In this document: in pieces, positions 49,374-60,600 of the stretch
Position numbering within the stretch: position 1 is the first letter of the stretch
How the letters are laid out: the number at the start of each line of letters is the position of its first letter
Assembly: GCA_037501455.1 (NCBI GenBank)
Contig: CM074855.1
Location: 34,257,001 to 34,321,000, forward strand
Length of the DNA: 64,000 nucleotides
Origin: Lantana camara
Lineage: Eukaryota; Streptophyta; Magnoliopsida; Lamiales; Verbenaceae
Direction: 5' to 3'
Program-made: the position numbers and the translations under genes
Notes under the pieces: model-generated
What the model saw: only the letters and a program-made list of their open reading frames with translations
The model's database searches: none
Told to the model about the DNA's origin: nothing

Positions 49374-49694
49374 CCCACGACTCGCGGACATTCTAAGTAA
49401 GAACCCTAGGTAGGTACAACTTACCAATTCTAACACCTTTAGAACTCTTAGTAATTGTTTTTGCATCACCTATCTTTCAATATGGACCCACGACTTGTGC
49501 GACATCCATATTTACTTAGGCGTTAAGCTAAACCCATCAATCATAAGATCATGGCCAAAACTTAGTTCGAACGACCCACGACTCGCGGACATCGCCCTTG
49601 CTAAAATTGACCACGAAATATTGACCATTTAAAATGATTAATTAGGTAACTAAGAACTAATAAGCTCCACTAGCTATCCCACGACTCGCGGACA
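49374..49694. repeat. Four dispersed copies of CCCACGACTCGCGGACA
   Basis: Copies lie at 49374-49390, 49487-49504 (variant CGACTTGTGCGACA), 49575-49591 and 49678-49694, spaced 113, 88 and 103 bases. Three are identical over 17 bases; the sequence between them is unrelated. Confidence 0.93.
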
Positions 49695-50867
49695 ATAACT
49701 AGCTTTACTTACTAAACTTAAAACCTATTGATGGAATGCTAGGAATTTAATTCAAAATTTGCATCTCGAATTAAACACCTATTTGTTCGAAATTAGCTTA
49801 ATATTTAATGGGAATTTTTGAATCAACCGGAGAGTTGTCCGGTTCGACCTCACCAACATATATGTTATCCAATTTTATTAGTCTTGATTAATGCAAGTAC
49901 ACTTAAATGCATATCAAACAAGCACATAAACAGATAACATGTCCTAGCATGATACTAACATGTAATGATCATGGGTTCTACCTATCTTATGCGTGATATG
50001 TGGGAGCCACTCCACAATCACAAGTTCTAACATACATGCCACATAAACAGTTTAAATCACATAAGGGAAAGCGGTAACAAAATACGAGCCCTATCTCTAT
50101 TACATTTAACAATTGAGATTCCCCTCCCTAACATTTTGAGGGGTCTTCACTTATGGCCTCCTTGTTACTTGAATGTGGTCCATCTTACTCCATGGGTGCA
50201 TTGTCTCCAAAATGAAAATAAAACCTCACCACCTACCTCTACTCTCAAATTACAATAAAAAGAAAAAGACATAAAGTAATAAGGCTCAATCTTCATATTG
50301 GCCTTAGACAATTACACGGGGCATACCCCGGCCTCAAAAACAGTAATATGGAAAGCCACATAATAAATCACATAACAGTACGCACATAAGTGAGGCTCCA
50401 ACCTCAATTGAAAAACGCAACTATAGGGCTCCAACCCCAATTTAAACCATCCATGTGCATAAATTAAAACCATACATAGATCTAAACCCATGATCACCTA
50501 ACATGCTTTTGCAAGAATTTAAATTTAACCAATAAATTAAAATTCTCGCTTTAAGCTCTAATAGCTTAAAACACGACTTAGATGCAATTCTTGTTCAAGA
50601 GCCTTTTCTATAAAACCCGAAAAACAATAAACTAATAAAATTCCAATTAATTTCTGAAAATTAATAATTTTATTCTTTCAATATTTTCAGAAAATGGAGA
50701 TTGCAATTTTTCCAAAATTTAAATCGCTTAAATTTTCAAAATCCCAATTCAAACAATTATTTCAAAAATAATTCAAATTTAATAAATAAAATTTTTCAGA
50801 AAAATTAAATCGGGATTTCAAGGACCGAAAATACGAAAACACGAAAACGCCAAAACCGTGCCTGGAA

Positions 50868-51170
50868 CCGCCCGGAACGAGCACAGGCTCGCCGCGCAGC
50901 GTCGCGCGCTAGGCGCACGCCCTGCGCGCAGCTTGCTGCTGCTCTGGTGCGGGTGATGCCGGGCGGGTGCTCCCGCGCGGTGGCGGGAGAGTGCGGGCGG
51001 CTGTCCCGTGCGGTTGCGGAACAGGCGGGCGGGTGCGCCTAGGCGGGGGCCTAGGCGCTGGCGGGCGTCAGTGGCGGGCAGTCCCGTGCGGTTGCGGGAC
51101 TGCTGGGCGGGCGGTCGCGGGCCTGGCGTGCTACGCCTTAGCACGTCAGGCTCGCGTTTTCGTAACGCGA
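50868..51170. repeat. GC-rich hairpin block in G leader
   Basis: It is strongly GC-rich compared with AT-rich flanks. Units CTCCCGC...GCGGGAG (about 50970-50988), GTCCCGTGCGGTTGCGG (51003-51019) and GTCCCGTGCGGTTGCGGGAC (51081-51100) are self-complementary. ORFs across it show compositional repeats (RNRTG) and no domain. Confidence 0.8.
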
Positions 51171-51425
51171 TTTCGTGTTTCGTACTTTTAGTTCAAAAAC
51201 CAAAACAATCCAAAATTCAAAAAACACGATTTAAATTAATTTCGATCAAAACGGTTTTCAAGAAACACAATTTAAGAAAACAGTTTCAGAAATTCAAGAA
51301 AAATTACAGTTTCGTATTTCAGGCTTTCTAAAAGAACTCAAGAATACCTAATTCGCATCTAAGCCTAAGAATTTCTACCAAATTCAGAATAATTGAGATG
51401 AATCAGAAACACGATTAACGAGGTG

Positions 51426-51437
51426 GCTCTGATACCA
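51426..51437 (-). other. G primer binding site, initiator tRNA-Met
   Basis: The plus strand reads gctctgatacca two bases from the LTR, the reverse of TGGTATCAGAGC. Confidence 0.95.
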
Positions 51438-51439
51438 CT

Positions 51440-53393
51440 TGTTGGAAAACACGAATCAGAAAGCAGCGGAATTTAAAAATTTTCCCAACAAAAGGACCTA
51501 GAACTCGCAATCGTGTAACCAAATTCGTAAAGATAGAAAACTTACTTTTCTTTTATTCTTTCTTGAAGCGTTTCAAGCCACCCAAGAACGCTCTTCTCGT
51601 GGCTTGATCCCCTCTCCTTGGTAAAGCTCGAATCTTCAAACTTCTAACATGAAGTCTCAAGAGAAAGTCCACCACCTTGATCACAATCCAACTAGTAAGG
51701 ATGCTAGTTCTCTAGTTAGTGTTTAGGCTTAACCTAGGGTTTAATTTAATCTTGGAGAAAGGAAGGTGTTCAACACATGAACCAAGAAATGTCTATTAGC
51801 TCTAAAGGGGAGCATGAGCTCCCCTATATATAGGAAAGGGGAGGGGCGGCCGAACCTAGTCCTTATTGGACAAGGATTTGGTTCCTCTCCCTCCTATTAC
51901 TTGATCATCAAGTATTTTCCAACTTTGACTTTGAATTCTAATTCTAGTCAACTTTTAAGAGAGCTAAAAATATCCAAACTATTTTTGGATAATTTTATAC
52001 TTTATTTATTATAAAATAAATAACTTATTTTTATCTAATTAATTAATTCGTAATTAATTAACTAGATTATTTTCTCCAAAATTAGACTTTCTTTTTAATT
52101 CAAAATTAAACCAAAGTCTATTAAATAATTAACTAATTAATTATTTAATATATATATAATATATATATATATATACACACGTGTGTGACACGTGTCACAG
52201 TGACACGTGTCACTCACGTGAGCCACACGTGTGACTTCACACGTGTGGAACCCTCTTGGCCCGATTAATTCGTTTAATCATTTTTAAGCCTCAACTCATG
52301 TAACCAAGTTGTTGTGTGTGACCCTCTAGGTTCTCAATTCAATTAGCAGTGACCCCAATTAATTAATTCACCAATTAATTAATCAGTCCACAGATTAAAC
52401 GACCATAGTCTAGCAACAGGTGTTTAACCCCTAGCTGAATTGGAATGTTCGGATTCGACAGAACCTTTAAGTCATTGATTCATGTGAGATACAATCCTCC
52501 TACTTACTATCTCTCAACCAAGATCTAGGGCAAGGGAATAATCAGAACCCTAATAATCCGGTCGTAAAGCTAAGTGCATTTCATATCCATTTGATCTCAA
52601 TCCAAGAAACCCTTTTCTTGATGTCTTGATCTACTGCCTTGGCCAAGGACTCCATATGGCATATGAATGACTTACACAATAAGAGATCACCTTGCAGATG
52701 CAAGTGTAGGTCCTTTCTTGATTCTCATTCACTTTCATGAATCACTTGTGCAGCCCCAGCATAAGCCTTGAATCAGTTGTCTAAGGCGACACCCTTTAAA
52801 GCTTATACCTAAGACTACAGAGTTAACTCATAAAGTGACAAGGAACCTCAAGTCTAAGGATCAATTAATCACATCAATGACTCGTGAGATATTTCCTAAT
52901 CTGGAAGTTTCCATTTCCTGAAATAGAAACTTCCTTTCCCATTTAGGAATGTTCTCCCACGGGGCACCTCAGTGAACTTACTTGTTAAAGTAAGCACCCT
53001 CATGTATCACGCACGTATCAACTATACACTTTGCACCTCCATGAAACAAGGTGGTCCTTCTTAAGGGCGTGATCCCACAAGCAAGCCTTAGAGGAGTCAG
53101 GTTGACACTCCCACTGTCTGTAGGACTCATCGGCTTGGAGTATTTTACTAATCATGACTTATGTGATATAGGGCTCGTTTCATGAACCATTTCACCTAAA
53201 TGGTAGAGTCCTAAAGTCATCAGGATTAGGGGAGTTCTCATACATGCACAGCTAAAGTAAACGCATACCAAACAAGAGCATATAAAGAAGTGTTGCCTCA
53301 ATTCGTTATTTCATTCAAAGATTGTCTGTGATTACAATAAGGAAAAGCACAAAGCGGATATACAATCGGCTTTCTAGGGCACTATTCCTAACA
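51440..53393 (-). repeat. G 5' LTR (1954 bp)
   Basis: It is the same length as 43278-45231 with about 13 substitutions. It carries the same TATA-like site and CACGTG cluster, which here drives the element's own transcript. Confidence 0.96.
52178..52245. promoter_or_regulatory. Six-copy CACGTG cluster in G 5' LTR
   Basis: The same six CACGTG sites as in the 3' LTR, all conserved, start at 52178, 52189, 52204, 52215, 52226 and 52240. Confidence 0.85.
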
Positions 53394-53751
53394 ACATGGA
53401 ATTGGATGAATCTTTTGATTGGTGAATGAGTAGGGTTCATGAGTTATATGATGGATTCTTGCAATATTTGAGCTAGGAGCATGATTAGGATGATTAGAAT
53501 GGAAGTTTGCATGAATACCTTGAAGTATATGGAAGTTGGAAGCATGTGTATATATGGGGTTTCGAATGATGAATTATTGATGATTGATGCATGTTTCATG
53601 GTTTATATGCTACGTAAATGATGTCTTTAAGTTATATACATGTTATATGTTTGTTTTGGAGCATTTTGGTTGAGTTTGCTTTGGGTTTTCATTCCTTTTC
53701 TTTCTTCCCTGAAGCTACCCCTGTTTTGCCCCTTTTTCCAGCTCTGGAACA

Positions 53752-53860
53752 GTACCTGGGCGGTCGGGGGGGGGGGGGGGGGGGTACTTTTGTCCCGTAA
53801 ACCTTCTGGACAGCTTTACCCGGTCGGGGAACTTTTCCTTGAAATTTACCCGGCCGGTTA
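53752..53860. repeat. Palindrome array, family F: TTACCCGGCCGGGTAA type
   Basis: Units lie at 53752-53788 (expanded by a 19-base G run at 53766-53784), 53816-53830 and 53846-53860. Cores are CGGTCG and CGGCCG. The array starts about 361 nt after the putative donor once G is removed. Confidence 0.8.
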
Positions 53861-54864
53861 CTCCCTCATCCAAACTCTAAATGACCTGATTTTTGAACCG
53901 TTGGAAAGCCCTTGAAGTCTAAAACAACCTCCAATTGAAATCATCTCAATATCGTTTCTAGTTTGTGAGATATTATCAATTCTTTTTGGTGTCACTGCTT
54001 TACCGACAAACTACATTCACCCAACTTCAATCCTACGCCATTTTATCCTCGCTTTGAACTAGAAAACGAGCCATATATCATTTTAAAGGTATAATTCTCT
54101 AGTTTCATTCTCAAAAAACAAAACCCAATTCCAATCTCTAGAACTTTAGATATTTCCTGTTTTCCACAGCTTGATCATTTTCAAAAATTACCGGTTTTTG
54201 CCAAACTTCACCAAAACCCTTGTTATTGCGTTCCTTTCACTTTCTTGGCTCCCCTATGTAACTTATATGACTTTTATGCTTACTTAATTGATAATTATGC
54301 TCCTATTTGACACTTTTTGATACTTTATTTGGGAATTTGGGCACATTCATAATAGTTATTGATTGTAAACACATGATTGACATCGCATGATTTTGCCGTT
54401 CGTCTTAAATGGTTCTTACGAGTCAAGTCTCACGTACACTTGTCCTTGTTACATAGATCACAGTCTCAGAGTCGAGGAGCCCGCTCTTTAGAGTTTCTTT
54501 CCACTTTTGTTGGTTGGTGAAGGTGAGGTTTTAATTTCTAGTTATGGAACCCTTATAAGCCTTACGTGATTTTTGGCCAAAACGTATCTATATATCTATA
54601 GTTTTTGAACCTTATGATTTTCAAATGATTTCACAAAAATGGATTGATTGATTGATTGATTGACGAATTGATTGTTTTGGCGAGTAACTATTGTTCACGT
54701 TGGGCCCGAGGGTAGTGTATTGAGCCAACCGGGAAAGCAAGGGCTGACGGGTAACTCTTGCACTATCCTCACCATTGTGGGATCACCTCTGAATCCACCA
54801 GGAGGTTTGATGGAGGAAGAAATCCCGTGTGTAGGAGTCATGTTCCTGACGTACACCATGATTG

Positions 54865-54893
54865 GATGGCTGGGTCTTGCAAGCCCGCCACCA
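54865..54893 (+). other. Conserved hairpin in LTR F
   Basis: The stem GATGGC/TGGGT pairs with GCCCG/CCACC around CTTGCAA, weaker than in A. Confidence 0.5.
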
Positions 54894-55584
54894 CCCGGAG
54901 GAAGAAGGATTTATTGATTGAAATTGCTAATTGTGCACGGAATTGTTTGTGTGATCACCTAATCCACTAATAAATTGAAGTATTATACACTGTCGGTGAA
55001 AGGTTGGAGACTTGCCCTCACTCGCCGGGCCACAAATTGATTGTATTGAATTGATTGAATTGATAAAATGGATTAGTTGTAACCTCGGGCGATATTATCT
55101 CTTCTTTTCTAAATCGTGTTGTTATTTTCCAAAATTATTACCCGAGATTATAACTTGTATGTATGTGCGCAAATATCTATTTATACCTCTCGCTCAGTCC
55201 GTGTTGGACTGACACCTCAACCTTTCAGCTTTTGCAGGTTCGTGCTAGGCGGGAATTAGAGTTTAGCCTGTCTTTTATTCGGGTCTAGCACTTCACCTTC
55301 ATATTTTGGCTCATGTATTGATACTTCTTATATTTTGTATTATACCTTACCTAATGTTGGAGGTGATATTGTATTGTATGAAATGTTGGTATTTATTAAT
55401 AAATATGTAAATATGGTACCTATAAGTATTGAATGTTGTTGCTCCCGCTTTTATTGATATAATTGTTTAGTGGTATTAATTGAGGGTACCCGTCTAGCTT
55501 TTGAGTTTTTATTGTCTCCCATGGTTCATGTATGAATTGCCCGTTTCATATGTGGATTGTGGCTAGAGTGCGGGGGATGTGGCG

Positions 55585-57426
55585 TGTAACGCCCCAGTTT
55601 CCGGATGAACAGGTAAGCACGCCACGTGTGAGTTTGAGCGTAGGTTTTATTTTATTTCTTTTAATTTCATAATATACTACGTGGCATTTCATATTTTTAT
55701 AGAATTCATGAAACATTGTTTATATCAATTATATGATCTTATATCATTCATAATATTATTTCATGACTCGGAAAATATTTCTTGCATGAAAACCATTACC
55801 GAGAGTGATAAAATTACCAAATTGTCCCTAGTTAAATATTCTCAAATATTAGGGACTCAATTGCATACACTTGTAAGGACCAAATGGAGCATATTTTAAA
55901 TTGGGGCATATCTAATTGTATAACTTAAAGACTTCAAGGTTTAATTGGCAATTTGGCAAAATTCACAAAAATCAAGAGATGAATCACGTTAATCATCTCT
56001 TGGCTTCCATGAGATCATTTCATCCAAAGTTTGCCAAACATATCCATCTCTCTCGGTATTTCAAGAAGAGGAAAGGGAAGAAGATAATTTTCTATCAATC
56101 ATCAAGATTTCAAGAAGTGTTTCAAAGAATTGGAAGTCATCATCATCATCTTCATCTACCTTCTCCATTTCTTTCATTTTCAAGGTCACGAGGGCGTGGA
56201 CGAGGAGCAAGCTCCTTAGAACGCTACTTTATCTTATTTTGCAAGAAAGGTGAGGTTTTGTTTTGGTAAAATGAACCCTACCACCCGTACGTGCTAGTTT
56301 TCGGCCAAAACCTATTATAATTATAACCGTTTTCAAAGTAATAAACATTTCAAGCAAGAATGTATCGATTGTCATGATTTTCAATGCATGTTGGCGAGTA
56401 CATGATTGCACGTGGGCCCGAGGGTAATTCTTGAGCCAACCGGGAAAGCAAGGGCTGACGGGTAACTCCTGAATTAACCTCACATTGTTGGGATCACCCC
56501 CGAAGCCACTAGGAGATTAGTGGTGGAAGGAGTTCCGTGTCTAGAGGGTCATGTCCTCTACACACACCATGTCGTGGATAGTCGAGCCTTGCAAACTCGC
56601 TATCACCCGGAGGAAGAAGGAGACTGGGGATTAATCCGGAATGTCGGGTTATCCTCGGGTTATTGCATGTTTTCAAGTATGAAATTGTCTATGTGAGCAC
56701 TAAACGAATTGCATGATCACTTATTTATCAAGCAAGCAAGCATGATCACGTATTGTTCACGATTGGGAGTTCGGTTGGAGATTGCCCTTACTCGCCGGGG
56801 CCACATGTTCATGATATTGACAAGATTGATTAATTAAACGTGTTAAAATGGATAGTTGTAATCTCGGGCCAAGGATGAGATTTCTTGAACTATATAATTA
56901 TGGTTTTCTAAAGGTCTTTACCCGAGGCTACAACTTGCATGTGACGTGTGTTATATATATTTATTGCCCCTCACTCAGTCTTCGGTAGACTGATACTTCA
57001 CTTTTCAGGTACCTTTTGAGCGTGGTTGTGCTAGGCGGGAGTTGGTCGAGTCTTGCATTCCCACGAGTCTAGTTTCATACCTTTCATGTACAGTACTTGG
57101 AGACATTTCATGTTATGGATTGATATTAGTATTTTGGATTCACGGTTATGTATATTATTAATAGACCCTAATGTAGTGACAGTAAATGGTACCTATATGT
57201 ATCTATGGAATAAATATGGTACCTATATCTATATATGAATGACTTGATTGCTTCCGCTTTTCTATTCATGTTTGTTTGATTATGTTGGGGAGAGTGTCCC
57301 GCCTAGAGCGTCGTTTTGTTGTCACCCGTTCGCTGTGGTCTTGGTTTACGTATGAACTGTCCATTTCGTACGTGGATTGAGGCTACAGTGCGGGGGATGT
57401 GGCGCCTTGGGGTCTAGGGTGCTACA
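55585..57426 (+). repeat. E 5' LTR (1842 bp), lacking the intron-like segment
   Basis: It starts TGTAACGCCCCAGTTTCC and ends TAGGGTGCTACA. It is homologous to A and F but about 0.8 kb shorter. At 56184/56185 it reads TTTTCAAG|GTCACG where A has a 763-943-bp GT...AG segment. No palindrome array is present. The hairpin block and 3' box GTGCGGGGGATGTGGCG remain. ORFs inside, repeated in the 3' LTR, are not genes. Confidence 0.95.
56574..56606 (+). other. Conserved hairpin in E 5' LTR
   Basis: GTGGATAG and CGAG pair with CTCG and CTATCAC around the loop, with one bulged T. The second copy is at 63238-63270. Stem bases differ from A but remain paired. Confidence 0.65.
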
Positions 57427-57434
57427 TCTACAGG

Positions 57435-57446
57435 TGGTATCAGAGC
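57435..57446 (+). other. E primer binding site, initiator tRNA-Met
   Basis: TGGTATCAGAGC lies eight bases after the 5' LTR. Confidence 0.96.
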
Positions 57447-57680
57447 CCGGTTGCAAAACCGAGGTTCTCGAGTCGTGTCGAGTCAGTCTAGGTCGCACGG
57501 CATAGGATCATGTGGTATTGGGAGTCTGCATTGGGCTGATTTACTTGATTTACTCCCTTATTCGTATTAATTGAACTACGTGACTTTCCTTGAATATGTG
57601 TTATTTGATATTATGGACATTGTGTGCACACATTTGCATTTATTGATCAAGCCACGCATGTTTAGTGTTCTAATTTCAGG

Positions 57681-60600
57681 ATGGAGCCCGATAGATATCA
57701 CAGTGATCGATCCTCGAGGCACAGGCATCATCACCGCCGACATCATCGCCGCGAGAGATCACCACCTCCTCCACCTGCCCAGGCACAGCCCCAGGACTTT
57801 ATGAACGCAGTAGTGGGGCTAATTGATCAGAGATTACAGGAACGGGTACCTCCACCACCACCACCAGCGCAGGTAGCACCTCCGGAGAATCGCATTTCTG
57901 CTATCTTGCGAGAGTTCCAGAATCAGCGTCCCCCGAAGTTCTATAAGGGAGACGACATACAGGCAGAGATGTGGTTGAAGGAGATCGAGAGGATTTGGCA
58001 GCTTATTCCTTGTGACAGTCAGGAGAAGGCCCGCTGTACACTCACTCTTATTCAGGGCGAGGCTTACTCCTGGTGGGAGAGTACCGAGATTGTTCTGGCG
58101 GCAGCAGGGACCGAGGTTACCTGGGAGGTCTTTGTACGGGAGTTCAGAAACAAGTATATTCCTCTAGCTTCCCGTACTCGTAGATTGAGGGAGTTTACAG
58201 AGCTAAAACAGGGAGGCAGGTCTGTGGGCCAGTATATCGCTGAGTTCGAGAGGCTTTCTCGCTATGCACCTAACATAGCGAACGATGACTTTCACAAGGC
58301 GATGCAGTTTGTTCAGGGGTTGAGACCGGACATCCAGGATGCATTGAAAGCGACTAATACGAGCACCTGGGCAAAGGCTACCGCAAAGGCCCTGAAGGTT
58401 GAGGATTCTGATAGTGCGAGGAGGGCTACTCAGCGAGTAGGACAGGCTTCAGGCTCGAGAGCAGGTCAGGGATCGAGCTCGGGAAAGAGGCCGATGGTTT
58501 ACTCCGCACCTCCGGTACAGAGAGACTCTGGGAAGAAGTTTAAGACTGCAGGATCATCACAGAAGAGTGCAGGACCGTTACTGAGAGGCCCGAGAGCTCC
58601 AGCACCACCCCAGCCACCTCAGAGACCGAGATGCACATGGTGTGGACATCCTACACACACCTATGATAACTGCAGGCGCCGGTTAGGCTTGTGTTTGATT
58701 TGTGGGAGTAACGAGCACTTGGTTGACGGTTGTCCGGATCGCCAGGACCCACCCCCTGCAGGACCGAGACCATTGGTGAGAGCTCGAGCTTATGCACTTG
58801 CTGGAGAGGAGCAGGAGGCTGATATTGACCCCGCTGCAGTAGTTGAAGGTATTATTTGCATCCATGGCATGAACATCCATACATTATTTGATCCAGGAGC
58901 TACACACTCCTTTCTTGCGCATTCTATTGCTATTACCTTGTCTTTGCCTGCTATGTGTACTTCTGTGCGCTATATAGTTAGTACTCCTTTCGGTAGTAGG
59001 CGAGAGACGGATCAGGTTTACAGGGATGTTCCAGTGGTGATTGAAGGCAGGGAATTTCTGACAGACTTTATTGTGATGCCAATGGAGAGATACGGGGCTA
59101 TTTTGGGAATGGAATGGTTATACAGGCATTGTGCTACAGTGGATTGTCGGGCTAAGAAGGTTCAGTTGGGTTCAGAGGTTGTTACGGGCTGTACTTCGAA
59201 GACTGTACCCTTACTTTCTTTTTCAGAGGCTCAGAGGCTAGTCAGAGACGGGGCTACCGGGTTCATTGCTTACATTCTGAACAAGCCTAAGGATCAGGTA
59301 AAGTTAGAAGATACTGAAGTGGTAAAGGAATTCCCTGAGGTATTTCCAGATAAGTTGGATTCATTGCCGCCTGAACGGGAAATTGAGTTTGTGATTGATC
59401 TTTTCCCGAATGCTGAGCCGTATTCTAAGACTCCTTACCGGATGGCTCCAGCCGAATTAAAGGAACTAAAAGTTCAGCTTGAAGCTTTATTGGAAGTTGG
59501 GTACATTCGGCCAAGTTCTTCGCCGTGGGGAGCACCGGTGTTGTTTGTCAAGAAAAAGGACGGGACTTTGAGAATGTGCATCGATTACAGGGAGTTGAAC
59601 AGGATGACTATTAAGAACAAGTATCCCCTCCCACATATCGAGGAGTTATTCGATATACTCCAGGGTTCTAAGGTGTATTCGAAATTGGATTTAAGGCAGG
59701 GATACTATCAGCTGCGAATCCGAGCAGAGGACATTCCAAAGACAGGATTCAATACTCGGTACGGGCACTATGAGTTCGTGGTTATGCCTTTTGGATTGAC
59801 TAATGCCCCTGCAGCTTTCATGGATATGATGCACCGGATATTCAGGCCTTTCCTCGACAAGTTTGTGGTGATATTTATTGATGACATTCTGGTTTTCTCA
59901 AAATCAGCCGAGGAGCACGCAAGACATCTCAGACTTGTTCTTCAGACATTAAAAGAGCATCAGTTGTTTGCCAAGTTCAGCAAGTGTGAATTTTGGATCG
60001 ATCGGGTTTCTTTCTTGGGGCATGTGATTTCAGGGAAAGGGTTGGAAGTCGATCCCTCGAAAATTGAGGCCGTGCTTAAGTGGGAGAAACCAAAGAATGC
60101 CTCAGAGATTAGAAGTTTCTTGGGATTGGCCGGTTATTACAGAAGGTTCGTCCAGGATTTCTCCAAGATTGCTGCACCGTTAACCCGGATGACAAAGAAG
60201 GATGTTAAGTTTGTTTGGGATGAAAAATGTGATCAAAGCTTCAACTTTTTGAAAGAAAAGTTAGTCTCAGCTCCGGTGTTAACGCTTCCCGAGGGTTCAG
60301 AAGAGTATGCAGTGTATACAGATGCTTCTAAGGAAGGCTTAGGTTGTGTTTTAACTCAGAAAGGAAAGGTGATCGCTTATGCTTCCCGTAAGCTAAAGGA
60401 ATATGAAAGGAATTACCCGACACACGACCTAGAGCTTGCAGCCGTGATTTTTGCGCTCGGGAAATGGAGATATTATCTTTACGGGACTTCCTTTGAGATA
60501 TTTACCGACCATAAGAGCCTCCAGTATTTATTCACACAGAAGGATCTGAATATGAGGCAACGGCGTTGGATGGAAAAGTTGGAAGATTATGATTGTACAA

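Larger units (their letters stand above)
49168..51425 (-). other. G untranslated leader, 2.26 kb
   Basis: This long interval between the primer site and gag has no credible ORF. It contains a 17-base motif repeated four times (49374-49694) and a GC-rich hairpin-bearing block (about 50868-51170). The rest is AT-rich and plain. Confidence 0.75.
43278..53393 (-). mobile_element. Element G: complete Ty1/copia retrotransposon (10,116 bp)
   Basis: Both LTRs are 1954 bp and the duplication acatg (43273-43277 and 53394-53398) is perfect. Read on the minus strand, the order is 5' LTR, primer binding site, 2.26-kb leader, gag, protease, integrase, RT, RNase H, polypurine tract, 3' LTR, the copia order. 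I count about 13 substitutions between LTRs (about 0.7%), so insertion was recent. The copia lineage is not assigned with confidence. Confidence 0.97.
43269..54456 (+). other. Intron-like segment of F, containing element G
   Basis: The donor TTCAAG|GTAAAC is at 43269 and the acceptor TTGTTACATAG ends at 54456. Without G it is about 1067 bp. G inserted nine bases after the donor. Confidence 0.45.
42687..55584 (+). repeat. F: A-like gypsy LTR, split by copia element G and truncated by E
   Basis: It starts TGTAACGCCCCAAATTCC after tttaa and resembles A's LTR along its length (CAGGTAAC.ACGCCACGAGCG, TTGTTACATAGATCACAGTC, GGGCCCGAGGGTAGTG, GCTAGGCGGGA). The copy is 42687-43277 plus 53399-55584, about 2.78 kb. 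It stops at GTGCGGGGGATGTGGCG, about 30 bases short of its expected end, where E inserted. Whether it is a solo LTR or the 5' LTR of an element cannot be told. The short ORFs at 53618-53915 are not genes. Confidence 0.88.

Noticed and set aside
50818..51144. 108-codon ORF in the GC-rich block of G's leader
   Set aside because: Long open frames are expected in GC-rich DNA; the Arg/Pro/Ala-rich product looks compositional and has no domain.
55681..56269. ORFs of 72 and 117 codons, repeated identically at 62345-62933
   Set aside because: They lie in the two LTR copies of E and are identical because the LTRs are; there is no domain or homology to suggest a protein.
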